Below, piece after piece: positions 62,650-64,000 of a DNA stretch of 64,000 bases; the first letter of the stretch is position 1, and each line of letters opens with the position of its first letter. The DNA comes from Tipula vernalis (lineage: Eukaryota; Arthropoda; Insecta; Diptera; Tipulidae), in the NCBI GenBank assembly GCA_958295665.1, contig OY282558.1, positions 29,843,045 to 29,907,044 of the forward strand, written 5' to 3'. The position numbers and the translations under genes are program-made. Below the pieces are notes generated by a model. The model was not told the DNA's origin. It ran no database searches and saw only the letters and a list, made by a program, of their open reading frames with translations.

Positions 62650-64000
62650 CACATGCAAGAAATAAGCGGCGGCGAGACGATTTTCTTCTTAATTTTTATT
62701 TTTCCTTTTAATCAAAACTAAAATGAAAAAAGGTTTATTCTTAAGAAACATTTTTCTTTATATTTGTCTCATTCTATTTTCATTATCATTCCATAATTTT
62801 TTATGTTATTTTCTTATTATTATTTTGGGTCCATATTCTTCTTCTACTTCTTTGGTAAAGAGATCTTCGATTTAATCTTTATTTAAGGACTTTGAACTTA
62901 AAAATTAAAATCCGACGGTTTATTACCTAAAATTTGTTCAAGTGCGCGCTCTGCCACCACATATGTATTCTGTGCAAAACGTATACTACGATAAATGTAA
63001 TTTAATCATGATTCGTTTGTTCCAATTTTTGCTCCTAACTAACATATTATCTTTCTGATATCTCAGCACACACAAGTTTATTTATTTCCTTATATGCATA
63101 ATATACAAATCCAGTATGTTATTTATATCCAAAAGAAAGTAAAATTAAAGTGTAAATTGGGTGGTACATAATTTACCAAAATAAAAGTTCGATATCAATT
63201 TTCATTTGCTACCGTTTGGTGATTTATGAGCGAATTATTATTACATTTTTTTTTCAATTGTACAACCAGTAGTCGCCTACCACAGCTAAATACAATATCA
63301 TACAGTGTTATCACTACTGGTGAATTTTATGGAGGGTAAAATTAGTAAAGTTACATAATTAGTAGAAATTAGTAAATAGTTCTCGAATTTCTTAATATTA
63401 ACACTTATCACATTAGAATTAAGTCGATTTGTTATTTATTTGGTTTTTAAATTCATGAGAAAAAATTGTCGTAGGCTACATATTTGTGCGACAAATAATT
63501 AGTTGGCCCACCTGGGCTTTAAGATTAGCGTACCTATGTTAATTTCTATACACTATATCTAGTTATTTTATGTGATAATTGTAGTGATATGCATAACTGG
63601 AATGCACTGTACTATAATTTAATTAACTTAAGTCATTCATTCGAAGCGAAATGTGAATACGTTTTTATGTAATTATATACGTTTTATAAACTTATTTGAC
63701 TTGAACTTTATGGTTGAACTCTAAATATAGGTATTTGTTTATTAGTATGTTAGACGGATGTGTGTGTCACTACATTTTGATTTTGTAAAAGATAATTTTC
63801 TAAATAATCTTTTATTTTATTTAGTCGGTCATTATTCTACAAATCCTAAAGAAAAAAAAATTAATTAATCAAAAAAATATTGGCAGAAAACGAAAGACTT
63901 AAGCGACGAACCCGATTTTCTCATATATAAGTACATATATGTATGTACATGGCTTACTCAGCAAACTTAGATTTTTTCCTTAAAATTTCAATAAAAATTG
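62650..64000. other. No gene recognised
   Basis: AT-rich sequence without ORFs. If the leader-like stretch at 61.8 kb is real, this would be its first intron. Confidence 0.4.

Overview
The window is visibly AT-rich, non-coding-dominated eukaryotic DNA. Genes are split by short GT-AG introns, and the gaps are full of MITEs, Tc1/mariner and PIF/Harbinger relics, non-LTR and LTR retroelements, and TATG/CATA-type microsatellites. The gene content (a pHCl-type Cys-loop chloride channel, fly-like start context CAAAATGG, jockey-like LINEs) points to an insect, most likely a dipteran. The species cannot be fixed from sequence reading alone.

Layout. 0.16-2.95 kb: a foldback-like element with long inverted arms, hit by a PIF/Harbinger-type element that was itself hit by a LINE 3' fragment. 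5.0-7.8 kb: two decayed Tc1/mariner-superfamily transposons, the second with both TIRs and a TA duplication. 10.37-12.25 kb (+): the last six visible exons of a pH-sensitive (pHCl-1-like) ligand-gated chloride channel; its 5' exons are not seen. 14.9-18.85 kb (-): a broken, truncated copy of the gene at 22.7-26.8 kb. 19.4-22.2 kb: a mariner relic and a MITE cluster. 22.7-26.76 kb (-): a four-exon gene for a 915-residue RBR ubiquitin ligase related to HOIL-1/RBCK1. 27.8-30.05 kb: nested MITEs in the space between two divergent genes. 30.24-33.08 kb (+): a four-exon gene for an 865-residue RBR ligase whose C-terminal third is HOIP/LUBEL-like, including the linear-chain-determining domain. 33.1-34.7 kb: MITEs and an internally deleted Harbinger element. 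38.5-40.7, 42.7, 45.1 and 51.2-54.6 kb: LINE relics. 49.4-51.0 and 58.9-59.6 kb: LTR-retrotransposon relics. The rest, including most of 54.6-64 kb, holds no gene I can support, apart from a promoter/5'-leader-like stretch near 61.8 kb.

The most interesting feature is the head-to-head pair at 22.7-33.1 kb. One gene is HOIP-like (complete RING2 with GGC-x-H and an LDD). The other is HOIL-1-like (NZF plus RBR). Both have the same unusual plan: an N-terminal domain that reads like the N-terminus and first CAP-Gly domain of the deubiquitinase CYLD, then an extra RING-IBR module, then the main RING1-IBR-RING2. Their first introns sit at the same place and phase, so they probably arose from one another or from a common ancestor. 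A third, decayed copy lies beside them. I infer a locus-encoded LUBAC-like (linear ubiquitin assembly) system with CYLD-type targeting domains. Function is inferred from motifs only.
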